A stretch of 52,371 bases of DNA from NCBI RefSeq assembly GCF_023806565.1, contig NZ_JAMTDV010000004.1, forward strand, positions 1 through 52,371, in the 5' to 3' direction. The notes beneath the pieces are model-generated. The model saw only the letters and a program-made list of their open reading frames with translations, searched no databases and was not told the origin of the DNA. Positions 8,784 to 17,793 of this stretch are shown piece after piece. Source of the DNA: Accumulibacter sp. Its GTDB lineage: Bacteria > Pseudomonadota > Gammaproteobacteria > Burkholderiales > Rhodocyclaceae. Each line of letters starts with the position of its first letter. The first letter of the stretch is position 1. A program made the position numbers and the translations under genes.

Positions 8784-10115
8784 ATGATCAGCAACAGCAG
8801 CCTGCTGCAACGCAGTCTCGACGCCGTCTGGCACCCCTGCACGCAGATGAAGCAGCACGCGGCGGCGGTCGAGGCCCTGCCGCTGGTTCCCATCGCCAGA
8901 GGGGAAGGCGTCTGGCTGTACGACTTCGATGGTCGTCGCTACCTGGACGGCATCAGCTCGTGGTGGGTAAACCTGTTCGGCCATTGCAATCCACGAATCA
9001 ATGCGGCGCTGCGCGCGCAACTCGACGAACTCGAACACGTCATCCTCGCCGGATTCACGCATCGGCCCGTGGTCGAGCTGTCCGAACGTCTGTCGGCGCT
9101 CACCGACGGTGCTCTCGGCCACTGCTTCTATGCTTCCGATGGCGCTTCAGCCACCGAGATCGCGCTCAAGATGTCCTTTCACTCGTGGCAGAACCGCGGT
9201 TTTCAGGACAAGCAGGAGTTTCTCTGTCTGGCAGGCAGCTATCACGGCGAAACCGTCGGCGCACTCGCGGTCACCGACGTGGCGCTGTTCAAGGATGCCT
9301 ATGCGCCCTTGATCCGCCCGGCCGCCACCGTGCCGACTCCTGATGCCCGATTGGCTGCGGCCGGGGAATCGTCGACCGCGGTCGCCCGCCGCGCTGCCGC
9401 CGCGCTCGAACGCCACCTCGAGCGGCACCATCGGCGGATTGCCGCACTGATCGTCGAACCACTGATCCAGTGCGCCAGCGGCATGGCGATGTACGACCCG
9501 GAGTATCTGCGGCTGGCGCGTGAAGTGTGCGACCGCTTTCAGGTGCATCTGATCTGTGACGAGATCGCGGTCGGCTGCGGTCGCACCGGAACGTTCTTCG
9601 CGCACGAGCAGGCGGCGATCCGGCCGGATTTCCTCTGTCTGTCGAAAGGCATCTCGGGGGGCTATCTGCCGCTGTCGATCGTCATGACCACCGCCGCGGT
9701 CTATGCCGATTTTTACCACGAGAGCACGAGTCGCGGCTTTCTGCATTCGCACTCGTACACCGGCAACGCGCTCGCCTGCCGAGCCGCGCTGGCGACCCTG
9801 GACCTCTTCGCCGACGAGCAGGTGATCGAAAACAATCGCCTCCTCGCCGCACACCTCGGCGACTGCCTGCGGCCGCTGTCGGCGCACCCGCAGGTGCGCC
9901 ATCTTCGCCAGCGCGGAATGATCGCCGCGTTCGACGTGAGCAGCGACGATCCAGCCTTCCCGCAGCGTTTTTACCGCGCTGCGCTGGCCCGGGAAATCCT
10001 GCTGCGGCCAATCGGCAACACGATCTACTTCATGCCGCCCTACGTGATCAGTCGCGAGGAATGCGAATTTCTCGTGGCGCGGGCGGCAGCTGCCCTGGAC
10101 GCTGCGCTCGGCTGA
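8784..10115 (+). CDS. bioA: Adenosylmethionine-8-amino-7-oxononanoate aminotransferase BioA
   Basis: This encodes a 443-residue PLP-dependent class III aminotransferase. BioA transfers the amino group of S-adenosylmethionine to 7-keto-8-aminopelargonate, giving 7,8-diaminopelargonate in biotin synthesis. The hallmarks are WHPCTQM near the N-terminus, ISSWWVNLFGH, a GSYHGET cofactor loop, an Asp in ICDEIAVGCGRTG and the PLP lysine in CLSKGISGGYLPLS. Length fits the family. ATG at 8784 is preferred over an in-frame TTG at 8778. The TGA stop shares its final base with the bioF ATG, which indicates translational coupling. Confidence 0.95.
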   Translation: MISNSSLLQRSLDAVWHPCTQMKQHAAAVEALPLVPIARGEGVWLYDFDGRRYLDGISSWWVNLFGHCNPRINAALRAQLDELEHVILAGFTHRPVVELSERLSALTDGALGHCFYASDGASATEIALKMSFHSWQNRGFQDKQEFLCLAGSYHGETVGALAVTDVALFKDAYAPLIRPAATVPTPDARLAAAGESSTAVARRAAAALERHLERHHRRIAALIVEPLIQCASGMAMYDPEYLRLAREVCDRFQVHLICDEIAVGCGRTGTFFAHEQAAIRPDFLCLSKGISGGYLPLSIVMTTAAVYADFYHESTSRGFLHSHSYTGNALACRAALATLDLFADEQVIENNRLLAAHLGDCLRPLSAHPQVRHLRQRGMIAAFDVSSDDPAFPQRFYRAALAREILLRPIGNTIYFMPPYVISREECEFLVARAAAALDAALG

Positions 10116-11269
10116 TGATCTGGGAAGAATTGCGAGGCGAGCTGGACGCACTGCAGCTCGCCAGTCTCAAGCGCATTCGCCGTACTCTCGAACTCCCCTG
10201 CGGACCGCAGGCGCGGGCGGACGGCCAGTCGCTGATCAGCTTCTGCAGCAACGACTACCTCGGGCTGGCCAATGACCCCGGGCTCGTCGAGGCCGCCTGC
10301 GCCGGCGCCAGAGCCTGGGGTGTCGGCAGCGGTGCTTCGCATCTGGTCAGCGGCCATCTGCTGCCGCACGCCCAACTCGAGCAGAAGCTCGCGGAATTCA
10401 CCGGATTCGCCCGCGCCCTGCTCTTCTCCACCGGCTACATGGCCAATCTCGGCATCGTTCCGGCACTGGTCGGCCGCGGCGATGCAGTATTTGCCGACCG
10501 CCTCAATCACGCTTCGCTGATCGACGCCGTGCAACTTTCGCGTTCCGACAGCCAGCGCTATGCGCATGGGGACCTGGCGGCACTCGAACGTCTGCTCGCG
10601 GCGAGCACCGCAAGACGCAAGCTCATCCTCACCGACGCCGTCTTCAGCATGGACGGCGACCTCGCGCCGCTCCCCGGCCTGCTGGAGCTGGCCGAGCGTT
10701 TCGACGCCTGGCTGGTGGTCGACGACGCCCATGGCTTCGGCGTCCTCGGCCGGCAGGGTCGCGGCAGCCTGGACCATTACCGGCTGCCCTTGGTACCGCG
10801 CCTGGTGTACATGGGCACCCTGGGCAAAGCGGCCGGCGCCGCCGGCGCTTTCGGTGCCGGCGACGCGACGGTCATCGAATGGCTGGAGCAGCGGGCGCGC
10901 ACCTATGTCTTCACCACTGCGGCAAGCCCGGTCATCGCCTGCGCGCTGGCCGCCAGCCTCGATCTGATCGCCGCCGGCGATGCGCGCCGGGATCACCTCC
11001 GGCAACTGATCGCGCAATTGCGCGACGGGCTCGCCGGCACACGCTGGCGCCTGCTGCCGTCGTCGACGGCGATCCAGCCGGTGATTGTCGGCGAGAACCA
11101 CGAAGTCCTGCGCGTCGCCGGGGAACTGTACCGGCGCGGCCTCTGGGTGCCGGCAATCCGGCCGCCAACGGTGCCCAGGGGAAGCGCGCGCCTGCGGGTA
11201 TCGCTGAGCGCGGCACACAGCGCGGCGCAAGTCGCCGAGCTGGTCGACGCGTTGCGGGAACTGGCGTGA
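10115..11269 (+). CDS. bioF: 8-amino-7-oxononanoate synthase BioF
   Basis: This encodes a 384-residue alpha-oxoamine synthase that condenses pimeloyl-ACP (or pimeloyl-CoA) with L-alanine, releasing CO2, to make 7-keto-8-aminopelargonate. Visible family motifs are FCSNDYLGL near residue 46, GVGSGASHLVSGH, the cofactor-binding VDDAHGFGVLG and the PLP lysine in YMGTLGKAAGAAGAF. The gene starts on the last base of the bioA stop and ends in a GTGA overlap with bioH. Length is normal for BioF. The order bioA-bioF places the product of BioF beside the enzyme that consumes it. Confidence 0.95.
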   Translation: MIWEELRGELDALQLASLKRIRRTLELPCGPQARADGQSLISFCSNDYLGLANDPGLVEAACAGARAWGVGSGASHLVSGHLLPHAQLEQKLAEFTGFARALLFSTGYMANLGIVPALVGRGDAVFADRLNHASLIDAVQLSRSDSQRYAHGDLAALERLLAASTARRKLILTDAVFSMDGDLAPLPGLLELAERFDAWLVVDDAHGFGVLGRQGRGSLDHYRLPLVPRLVYMGTLGKAAGAAGAFGAGDATVIEWLEQRARTYVFTTAASPVIACALAASLDLIAAGDARRDHLRQLIAQLRDGLAGTRWRLLPSSTAIQPVIVGENHEVLRVAGELYRRGLWVPAIRPPTVPRGSARLRVSLSAAHSAAQVAELVDALRELA

Positions 11270-12024
11270 CTGCTGGCCAAGCTTCCGACCTCGCGCTGAT
11301 CCACGGCTGGGGATTCGGCAGCGCCGTCTGGCAGCCGCTGCGCGAAGCGTTGTCGCGCTGCTGCCGCGTGCATCTGGTCGATTTGCCGGGTTACGGCGGA
11401 ACGGCTGCGGGCGACGCCGATTTCACGCAGACCGCCCGCACCCTGATCGACGACCTGCCAGACCCGGTAACCCTCTGTGGCTGGTCGCTCGGCGCCATGC
11501 TCGCCGTACGCGCCGCCTCTCTCGCTACGCAGCGCGTTGCCGGCCTGATCCTGGTCGGCGCCACTGCCAGCTTCACGCAGCGGGCCGACTGGCGCGAAGC
11601 GCAACCGTCGGCGCTGCTCGACAGCTTCGCGGCCGGTGTGGAGGAACGCCCGGAACAGACGCTGCAACGGTTTGCCGCGCTGCTCAATCAGCGCGACGAG
11701 CGGGCGAGACCGCTTACCCGTACGCTTCTTGCCAGTCTGCGCAGCCAGGCCATCGCACCGACGGCCGTGCTGCGTCGCGGTCTCGACTGGCTGCGCGAGG
11801 TCGATCTGCGGCCACTGCTGCCGTCGCTGCCGACTCGCAGTCTGCTGATTCACGGCGAAAAGGACCCGCTCAACCCGCTCGCCGCAGCCCACTGGCTGGC
11901 GGCGAGCATCCCGCGGGCGCGCCTGGAAGTTTTCGCCGCTGCCGGGCACGCCCCGTTTCTTTCCGACCCCGATCGTTTCGTTCGCCTCGTGGAAGATTTT
12001 TGCCATGCCGACGCCACCCGCTAG
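11266..12024 (+). CDS. bioH: Pimeloyl-ACP methyl ester carboxylesterase BioH
   Basis: This encodes a 252-residue alpha/beta hydrolase. BioH cleaves the methyl ester from pimeloyl-ACP methyl ester, ending the fatty-acid-synthesis stage of pimelate assembly. The nucleophile is Ser74 in GWSLGAM, an oxyanion HGWG motif lies near residue 13, the likely acid is Asp in IHGEKDPLNP, and the catalytic His is in AAGHAPFLSDP. It starts with GTG at 11266, whose last bases form the bioF stop (GTGA), and overlaps bioC by 20 bases. The same frame is open far upstream, but that extension lies inside bioF and is not homologous. Confidence 0.92.
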   Translation: MTAGQASDLALIHGWGFGSAVWQPLREALSRCCRVHLVDLPGYGGTAAGDADFTQTARTLIDDLPDPVTLCGWSLGAMLAVRAASLATQRVAGLILVGATASFTQRADWREAQPSALLDSFAAGVEERPEQTLQRFAALLNQRDERARPLTRTLLASLRSQAIAPTAVLRRGLDWLREVDLRPLLPSLPTRSLLIHGEKDPLNPLAAAHWLAASIPRARLEVFAAAGHAPFLSDPDRFVRLVEDFCHADATR

Positions 12025-12775
12025 GCAGCGCGTTCGCGAGTCGTTCGAGCGCGCCGCCGCGTCTTACGACGACGCGGCCGTACTGCAGCGACAGATCTGC
12101 GATTCCCTGCTCGAGCGCCTTGCCACGCGTACCGCTCCCGCCAGCGTCCTCGACGCCGGTTGCGGCACCGGCTATGGCGCCCGCCTGTTGCGCGCTCGCT
12201 GGCCTGAGGCGGTGCTGGTCGCCGTGGACTTCGCGCCGGCAATGCTTGCTCTCGCGCGCCTCGATGCGGACCTGTGCCTGGCCGGCGACATCGAGGCGCT
12301 GCCCTGCACCGACGCCAGTTTCAACGTCTGGTGGTCGAATCTGACCGTCCAGTGGTGCGACGCGCAACTCGTGTTCCGCGAAGCCTGGCGCGTCCTGCGT
12401 CCTGGCGGTCAGATCGCCCTCAGCACACTCGGTCCGGCCACCTTCGCCGAACTGCGCGCCGCCTTCGCCGGCGTCGATCGCCATCGCCATACGCTGAGCT
12501 TCAGCGAGCCGGCGGCGGTCGAACAGGCGCTGACCGACGCCGGCTTCTCCCACGTTCGCCTGTACCGCGAGACGATGCGGCTGCACTACCCGGATCTCAA
12601 GACCTTGCTGCGAGCGGTCAAGGACATCGGCGCCAATTCGGTCGGCGAAGGTGCGCGCAGCGGCCTGCTCGGGCGTGCTGCCTGGCAGCGGGTGCAGGCG
12701 GCTTACGAGGAGTTCCGAACGAATGCGGGCCTGCCGGCAAGTTACGACGTGATTCTTGCCTACGCCAGAAAATGA
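12005..12775 (+). CDS. bioC: Malonyl-ACP O-methyltransferase BioC
   Basis: This encodes a 256-residue class I SAM-dependent methyltransferase. BioC methylates the free carboxyl of malonyl-ACP so that it can enter fatty-acid elongation as a pimelate precursor. The N-terminus (RVRESFERAAASYDDAAVLQ) is typical of BioC. The SAM-binding motif is VLDAGCGTGYGARLL near residue 47, followed by the acidic VAVDFAP strand. The C-terminal part has the family motif LKTLLRAVKDIGAN. It overlaps bioH by 20 bases at its start and bioD by four (ATGA), so translation is probably coupled. Presence of both BioC and BioH shows the Escherichia coli type of pimelate route. Confidence 0.93.
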   Translation: MPTPPARQRVRESFERAAASYDDAAVLQRQICDSLLERLATRTAPASVLDAGCGTGYGARLLRARWPEAVLVAVDFAPAMLALARLDADLCLAGDIEALPCTDASFNVWWSNLTVQWCDAQLVFREAWRVLRPGGQIALSTLGPATFAELRAAFAGVDRHRHTLSFSEPAAVEQALTDAGFSHVRLYRETMRLHYPDLKTLLRAVKDIGANSVGEGARSGLLGRAAWQRVQAAYEEFRTNAGLPASYDVILAYARK

Positions 12776-13458
12776 ACGGAAAGCGGATGGAAGGAAACGG
12801 CTGGTTCGTCACCGGCACCGATACGGAAATTGGCAAGACCTTCGTCGCCTGCGCCCTGCTGCACGCCCTGCGCCGCGCCGGGCTGCGCGCGCTGGCGATG
12901 AAGCCGGTCGCCGCCGGTCTCGATGCACGTGGCCGCAACGATGATGTCGAGCGACTGCTCGCTGCCTCGTCGATCGAGGCGCCGCGGGATTTGGTCAATC
13001 CCTACGCATTCCACGCCGCCATCGCACCGCACATCGCGGCCGCGGAGGAAGGTCGGGAAATCGATCTGGCGACGATCGCCACTGCGTTCGCCCAACTGCA
13101 GGGCACGGCCGACGCGGTTCTCGTCGAGGGGGTCGGTGGTTTCCTCGTGCCCCTCGGGCCAGCTTGCGACACCAGCGATCTGGCGAGACTGCTCGGGCTG
13201 CCGGTGATCCTGGTGGTCGGCATGCGCCTTGGTTGCATCAATCACGCGCTGCTGACGCAGCAGGCGATCGCTGGCTGCGGCCTGCGGCTGGCGGGTTGGG
13301 TGGCCAACTGCATCGATCCGGCGATGTCGCGATTTCCCGAAAACCTGGCGGCCTTGCAGGCGCGCCTGGCAGCGCCACTGCTCGGCGTCGTCGCGCACGG
13401 CACCACGCCGGAAGACGCCGCGCTCGGCCTGCGCCTGCCGGATTGCCGGGTTCCCTGA
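12772..13458 (+). CDS. bioD: ATP-dependent dethiobiotin synthetase BioD
   Basis: This encodes a 228-residue P-loop carboligase that uses CO2 and ATP to close the ureido ring of dethiobiotin from diaminopelargonate. The nucleotide loop is GTDTEIGKTF near residue 14, the substrate lysine lies in AMKPVAAG, and VEGVGGFLVPL is the second conserved motif. The ATG at 12772 overlaps the bioC stop; a second ATG at 12787, after AAGCGG, is an equally plausible start. It is the last gene of the operon and is followed by a strong terminator. bioB is not in the window and must be elsewhere if the pathway is complete. Confidence 0.93.
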   Translation: MNGKRMEGNGWFVTGTDTEIGKTFVACALLHALRRAGLRALAMKPVAAGLDARGRNDDVERLLAASSIEAPRDLVNPYAFHAAIAPHIAAAEEGREIDLATIATAFAQLQGTADAVLVEGVGGFLVPLGPACDTSDLARLLGLPVILVVGMRLGCINHALLTQQAIAGCGLRLAGWVANCIDPAMSRFPENLAALQARLAAPLLGVVAHGTTPEDAALGLRLPDCRVP

Positions 13459-13542
13459 TCCCTCGGGCGGCGCGCTCGCGGCGCGCGGCAAGCCCGGATG
13501 GACGCTGCCGTGGCGCACCGGATCGCTGCCACAAGGCGCAAA

Positions 13543-13566
13543 AAAACCCGACCGCAGTCGGGTTTT
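13543..13566. terminator. Bidirectional terminator, bioD / thiolase
   Basis: AAAACCCGAC and GTCGGGTTTT form a perfect 10-bp stem around a CGCA loop, with A and T tracts on both sides. It lies between the convergent bioD and thiolase genes and should stop transcription in both directions. Confidence 0.92.
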
Positions 13567-13588
13567 CCCACACTTGCCAAGGGCGTGA

Positions 13589-14770
13589 TCAGGCGCGCTC
13601 GAAGACCACGGCGATTCCCTGTCCACCGCCGATGCACATGGTGACCAGAGCGTACCTGCCGGCAATCCGATGCAGCTCGTAGATCGCCTTGGTGGCAATG
13701 AAGGCTCCCGAGCAGCCGACCGGGTGACCGAGAGCGATTGCGCCGCCATTCGGGTTGGTCTTGACGGGATCCAGACCAAGCCCCTTGCTAACCGCGATGG
13801 CCTGTGCGGCGAAGGCTTCGTTCGATTCGATCACGTCCATCTGGTCGAGCGTCAGCCCGGCCTTCTTGAGCGCTGCCTTGGTCGCCGGGATCGGGCCTTC
13901 GCCCATCACGTCGTTCGGCACGCCAGCGACGGCATACGAAACGAGGCGCGCGAGCGGCTTCTGCCCCGCGCTGGCGGCAACATCGGCAGCCGCGAGCACG
14001 AGGAAGGCGGCGCCGTCATTGATGCCCGACGCGTTGCCGGCAGTGACGGTGCCGTCCTTGAGGAACGCCGGCTTCATCTTGGCCAGGGTCTCGATCGTCG
14101 TTCCCGCCTTGACGTGCTCGTCGGTATCGAAGACCACATCACCTTTGCGGGTCTTCTGGACGATCGGAACGATCTGGGACTTGAAACGACCCTCCGCGAT
14201 TGCCGCGGCTGCCCGCCGTTGCGATTCGACCGCGAGGGCATCCTGCTCTTCGCGGCTGATCCCCCACTTCTTGGCGAGATTCTCGGCCGTGACTCCCATG
14301 TGCCCGACACCGAACGGATCGGTAAGCGTCGAGACCATCATGTCGAGTGCCTTGGTATCGCCCATGCGGGCACCCGAACGCATCGCCGTCAGCATGTAGG
14401 AACCACGCGACATCACTTCGACGCCGCCGCCTATCCCGTAGTCGGCGTCGCCCAGCAGGATGTTCTGCGCCGTCGTGACGACACCCTGCAGGCCCGATGC
14501 GCACAGGCGGTTGACCGCCATCGCCACCGAATCCATCGACAGGCCGGCCTGGATCGAGGCCACACGGGCGACATAGGCAAACCGTGCATCGGTCGGAATG
14601 CAGTTGCCGACCGTGACGTAGGTGATCTGCTGCGGATCGACACCGGAGCGAGCGATCGACTCCTTCATCACGGTGCCGGCGAGTTCGTGCGGCTCGATGT
14701 TGGCGAGGGAACCACCGAAGGTGCCAATGGCTGAACGAACCGCGCTTAGTACAACGACTTCTCTGCTCAT
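13589..14770 (-). CDS. phaA: Acetyl-CoA C-acetyltransferase (beta-ketothiolase)
   Basis: This encodes a 393-residue biosynthetic thiolase. It condenses two acetyl-CoA to acetoacetyl-CoA, the first step of polyhydroxybutyrate synthesis, or works in reverse in beta-ketoacid breakdown. The acyl-enzyme Cys is Cys90 in NRLCASGLQG. The other active-site residues lie in ESNEAFAAQA, GGAIALGHPVGCSGA (His) and MCIGGGQG (Cys). Length matches PhaA/AtoB enzymes. It is monocistronic here, and no phaB or phaC is adjacent, so the phaA name is a likely role and not proven. A BktB-type enzyme of broader chain length is an alternative. Confidence 0.88.
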   Translation of the reverse strand: MSREVVVLSAVRSAIGTFGGSLANIEPHELAGTVMKESIARSGVDPQQITYVTVGNCIPTDARFAYVARVASIQAGLSMDSVAMAVNRLCASGLQGVVTTAQNILLGDADYGIGGGVEVMSRGSYMLTAMRSGARMGDTKALDMMVSTLTDPFGVGHMGVTAENLAKKWGISREEQDALAVESQRRAAAAIAEGRFKSQIVPIVQKTRKGDVVFDTDEHVKAGTTIETLAKMKPAFLKDGTVTAGNASGINDGAAFLVLAAADVAASAGQKPLARLVSYAVAGVPNDVMGEGPIPATKAALKKAGLTLDQMDVIESNEAFAAQAIAVSKGLGLDPVKTNPNGGAIALGHPVGCSGAFIATKAIYELHRIAGRYALVTMCIGGGQGIAVVFERA

Positions 14771-15363
14771 GAAGAAACTCCTGTAAGTAATCGATCACCG
14801 CCTACCAGACTGGCAAGCCCCAACCACAGCATAATCCACGGCGCCAGCGCCCGCCATCCCCGCCGGACGGCTCTCACCGGGAAATCGACCGCACTACCCC
14901 GCCGATCTTGACGGTTCGGCAGCCTCTCGCGATGCCGGTACGGATGCGTTCGCCGCGCGTACACCGGCAGTCGGCGGGGCCCCAATTTCGTCAAGGACGG
15001 CGCTCCGGGCAGCGGGCCGCAGCCGAAGCCGGCCAATAATAACAAAGGTTCGTTGTGCAGGGCTTCGTAAATCGCGATCTGCACGGTCGCCGCACGGTCG
15101 ACAGTTTCGCCGGTACGCCCGTCGCGATGTCTTTGCCGGTGCCCGGTACGGACATCGCGTGGAGCGTCTTTCTCAGGATTTTGCCTGCATCTTGGACTTC
15201 TCACCGGGACACTGCCCCGGCCGCGCCGGCACCAGCAGCGCGCCTTCCCTGGCGCGACAGGCAATCGGTTCATGGCATGCCTGTGATCCCTCCTATACTT
15301 GCCCATGCTGCCCGGCGCGACGCGACGAACTACGCGCCGGACACCTCGATCCAGGGAGGCCGG
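14771..15363. other. Intergenic region between divergent genes
   Basis: About 590 bases separate the divergently read thiolase and antiporter genes. A 179-codon open frame on the minus strand (14767-15306) is Arg-rich, matches no family I know and overlaps the thiolase start, so I do not call it. Promoters for both neighbours should lie here, but none matches a consensus well enough to mark. Confidence 0.5.
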
Positions 15364-16626
15364 ATGAACCTGACATTGCTGATTCTGTTTGCGCTTCTGG
15401 TGCTGGCGTACGGGCTGTTTTCACGGCGGCTGGAGCACACGGTGATCACCGCACCGTTGCTGTTCACTGCCGTGGGTTTCCTGACCTTCGCGGTGATGAA
15501 AGCCTGCGATTCGCTGCCGTGGCTGCCCACACGCCACGAAGGCGCGAATTTTTTCCTGCATGTGGCCGAGGTGGGCCTGGTGCTGCTGCTGTTCACGGAT
15601 GCCAGTCGCACCGATTACCGCCTGCTCAACAGCTTCCGTGTCCTGCCGGCCCGATTGCTGAGCGTGGGTATGTTGCTGACCATGGTTCTCGGCGCCTTGC
15701 TGGCGATGGCGGTGTTCGCTCACCTGACCGTCTGGGAGGCGGGCATCCTCGCGGCGATCCTCGCGCCGACCGACGCAGGCCTCGGTCAGGTCATCGTCAC
15801 GTGCACGCGCGTGCCCTTGCGTATCCGGGAAGCGCTGAACGTCGAGGCCGGCCTGAACGACGGCCTGTCGGTGCCGTTCATGCTGTTCCTGCTGGCGATG
15901 GCTGCAAGCGGGATCGAAGGCGGCAAGACGAGCCTGATGCAATATGTCGTGGAACAGCTCGGCTATGGCGCGCTGATCGGTGGCGGGATCGGCCTGCTCG
16001 GCGGTTACCTGCTCAACCTGGCACGTCGCCGGGGATGGATGGCGGACTCGCTGCAGCAACTGGCGGTCGTCACGCTGCCGCTGCTTTGCCTGCTCGTTTC
16101 GATTCCGACGGGGGCCAGCATGTTCATCGCCGCGTTTGTCGCGGGGCTGGCGGTGCAGATCTGCTTCCGCAGCGCCGGCCAACACAGCGTCGAATTCGCC
16201 GACGAGTGGGGCCAGTTGATCAACCTCACGGTGTTTTTCCTCTTTGGCATGTTGTTCGCCCGCAACCTGCCGGATATTGCCGGCAGTCACTGGCTGTACG
16301 CGCTGCTGAGCCTGACGGTGGCGCGGATGCTGCCGGTGGCGGTGTCGCTCATCGGTACACGATTGAGCGCGGCCTCGCTGCTGTTCATGGGCTGGTTCGG
16401 CCCGCGCGGCCTGGCGTCCATCGTGCTGGGGATGGTCTATCTGGAGATGGAGGCGCGTCTGCCAGGGGAAGAGACCATCCGTCTCACCGTGATGGCGACC
16501 GTGTTTCTGAGCATTTTCGCGCATGGCCTGAGCGCGCTGCCGGGAATGAATCTCTATGCGCGCCGTATTGCCGCGCTTCCGGCGAATGCTCCGGAGAACC
16601 AGGATGCGGAGAAGCACACGAGTTGA
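15364..16626 (+). CDS. Cation:proton antiporter (CPA1 type)
   Basis: This encodes a 420-residue membrane protein with about 12-13 predicted hydrophobic segments, similar to NhaP-type sodium/proton exchangers. A conserved acidic transport motif is visible as ILAPTDAGLGQV (ThrAsp of the CPA ion site), followed by EALNVEAGLNDGLSVPF, the typical ExGxNDG element, and a late GWFGPRGLASIV motif characteristic of CPA1 transporters. It would exchange sodium or potassium for protons at the inner membrane. The ATG at 15364 follows GGGAGGCCGG. The last 20 residues are a polar cytoplasmic tail. No regulator is adjacent, and the downstream IS remnant begins about 40 bases after the stop. Confidence 0.9.
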   Translation: MNLTLLILFALLVLAYGLFSRRLEHTVITAPLLFTAVGFLTFAVMKACDSLPWLPTRHEGANFFLHVAEVGLVLLLFTDASRTDYRLLNSFRVLPARLLSVGMLLTMVLGALLAMAVFAHLTVWEAGILAAILAPTDAGLGQVIVTCTRVPLRIREALNVEAGLNDGLSVPFMLFLLAMAASGIEGGKTSLMQYVVEQLGYGALIGGGIGLLGGYLLNLARRRGWMADSLQQLAVVTLPLLCLLVSIPTGASMFIAAFVAGLAVQICFRSAGQHSVEFADEWGQLINLTVFFLFGMLFARNLPDIAGSHWLYALLSLTVARMLPVAVSLIGTRLSAASLLFMGWFGPRGLASIVLGMVYLEMEARLPGEETIRLTVMATVFLSIFAHGLSALPGMNLYARRIAALPANAPENQDAEKHTS

Positions 16627-16639
16627 CGCCAACGTGCGC

Positions 16640-17785
16640 CGTGGGGTTCCCGCATCCGCTGCTTTTGGCCTACTCCAACATCGTTCGGGTATCGGTTAGC
16701 CTGGCGCCGTTCCAGTGCTTTTCGAGGATTCCCCGGCAACGCCCGACCGGATTGTATTTGCTGTAGTACGGCGGATAGCAGAGGAGGCGGATGGACTTGC
16801 CGATGTGATCGGCGAACTCGACCATGCGTTTGAGGAATTGCGTGCGCCGGCCATTGCTCTCGGGACCGTTATCGGCCTTGAGCTGGAGGTGGGTGACGCG
16901 AGCACACACCTCGGGTGCTTGACGCTCCCACCACGCGTAGAGACTGTCGACGATGAAATCGCTGGTCTTCGCCGAGCTTCCGAAGGACAGACAGAGGGAG
17001 TCAATGGCTTCATGGACGACACCAAACGGGGTATGTTTTTCCTCGCATCCCATGTCGTGGTCGGCCGCGCGGTGGTCTCCCCGCGTCTTGCCCCCGCGTG
17101 AGCAGTCGCCGATATTCACCGTCGCCTTGCCGTCCATGCTCAGGCGCAGGACGGTTTCGTCTTGGCCATCGCGGTCACGTTCCCGGATATTGGCGAAAAT
17201 GGCGTCGGTTTCCGGGACTTTTTTTGGGGTTTGGCCTGGAGCACCGGACGCAACCGGTACCCACTTCGGTTCAATACTTCCGACATGCCGCTTCGGGAGG
17301 GCAGCATGTCGTCCGCAACTCCCTGTGCCCGTAGCTGCTTGATGGCTGCCTCGGCCGTCAGGCGGGTGAACGACAAGGCCGTGCGAAACGTCGGATCTTG
17401 TTGGGCATGACTTTCCGCCAGTGCCCACAGGGCCTGCGCCACCTCCGGGGGTTTCTTCTCCCACAACTTCGCACCGCAACAGAACGTGTGAAGCCCCAGG
17501 CAAACGATGCCGGTACGTTTCTCATGCAGACCGAGTTGCACGGCCTGCCGACTCCAGCCGAAAACGTCCTCGGCACGCCGAGTACTGCCACGACAATACT
17601 TCCATGCCCTCTCCGCCAGATACGCCCTGCGCCTCGCCCCAGTCATCTTGCTCGCAGCAAGCCGGACATCTTCCAGGTGGCCGGCTTCCAGAGATACCTT
17701 CCTTTCAACTACCGTGGCCACTCCCATCACCAATACCTCCAATCTCAGAATCAACTAAAAGTATTGGACACAACGGTATGAAAAA
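16640..17785 (-). mobile_element. Remnant ISAzo13-family insertion sequence
   Basis: The span is set by the broken transposase frames plus flanking sequence. Terminal inverted repeats and target duplications could not be identified, so the edges are approximate. The left end (transposase 3' end) seems lost, because antiporter-side sequence begins directly after the premature stop. At the right edge an apparent arylsulfatase fragment starts abruptly, consistent with insertion or deletion at that point. Confidence 0.6.
16670..17727 (-). pseudogene. ISAzo13-type transposase, frameshifted and truncated
   Basis: Two overlapping minus-strand frames together encode one DDE transposase. The first runs from ATG 17727 (GGAGG eight bases upstream) to about 17222 and ends its conserved part at RLRPVLQAKPQKK. 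The second continues VPETDAIFANI, MDGKATVNIGD, FGSSAKTSDFIVDSLYAWW, KADNGPESNGRR and YYSKYNPVGRCRGILEKHW. The switch occurs at a run of seven A (17219-17225), and a -1 slip on A AAA AAG restores the family sequence. The protein then meets TAG (16670) at about 350 residues, before the C-terminal part usual in the family, so this copy is probably inactive. Family assignment rests on recalled motifs. Confidence 0.8.
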
Positions 17786-17793
17786 TCGGAGAG

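Noticed and set aside
7455-9122. 555-codon minus-strand open frame
   Set aside because: It is antisense to the DUF2863 gene and bioA, both well supported; composition is that of a GC-rich shadow.
14767-15306. 179-codon minus-strand open frame in the thiolase-antiporter gap
   Set aside because: It overlaps the thiolase start, is Arg-rich and has no family resemblance; reported only as part of the intergenic entry.
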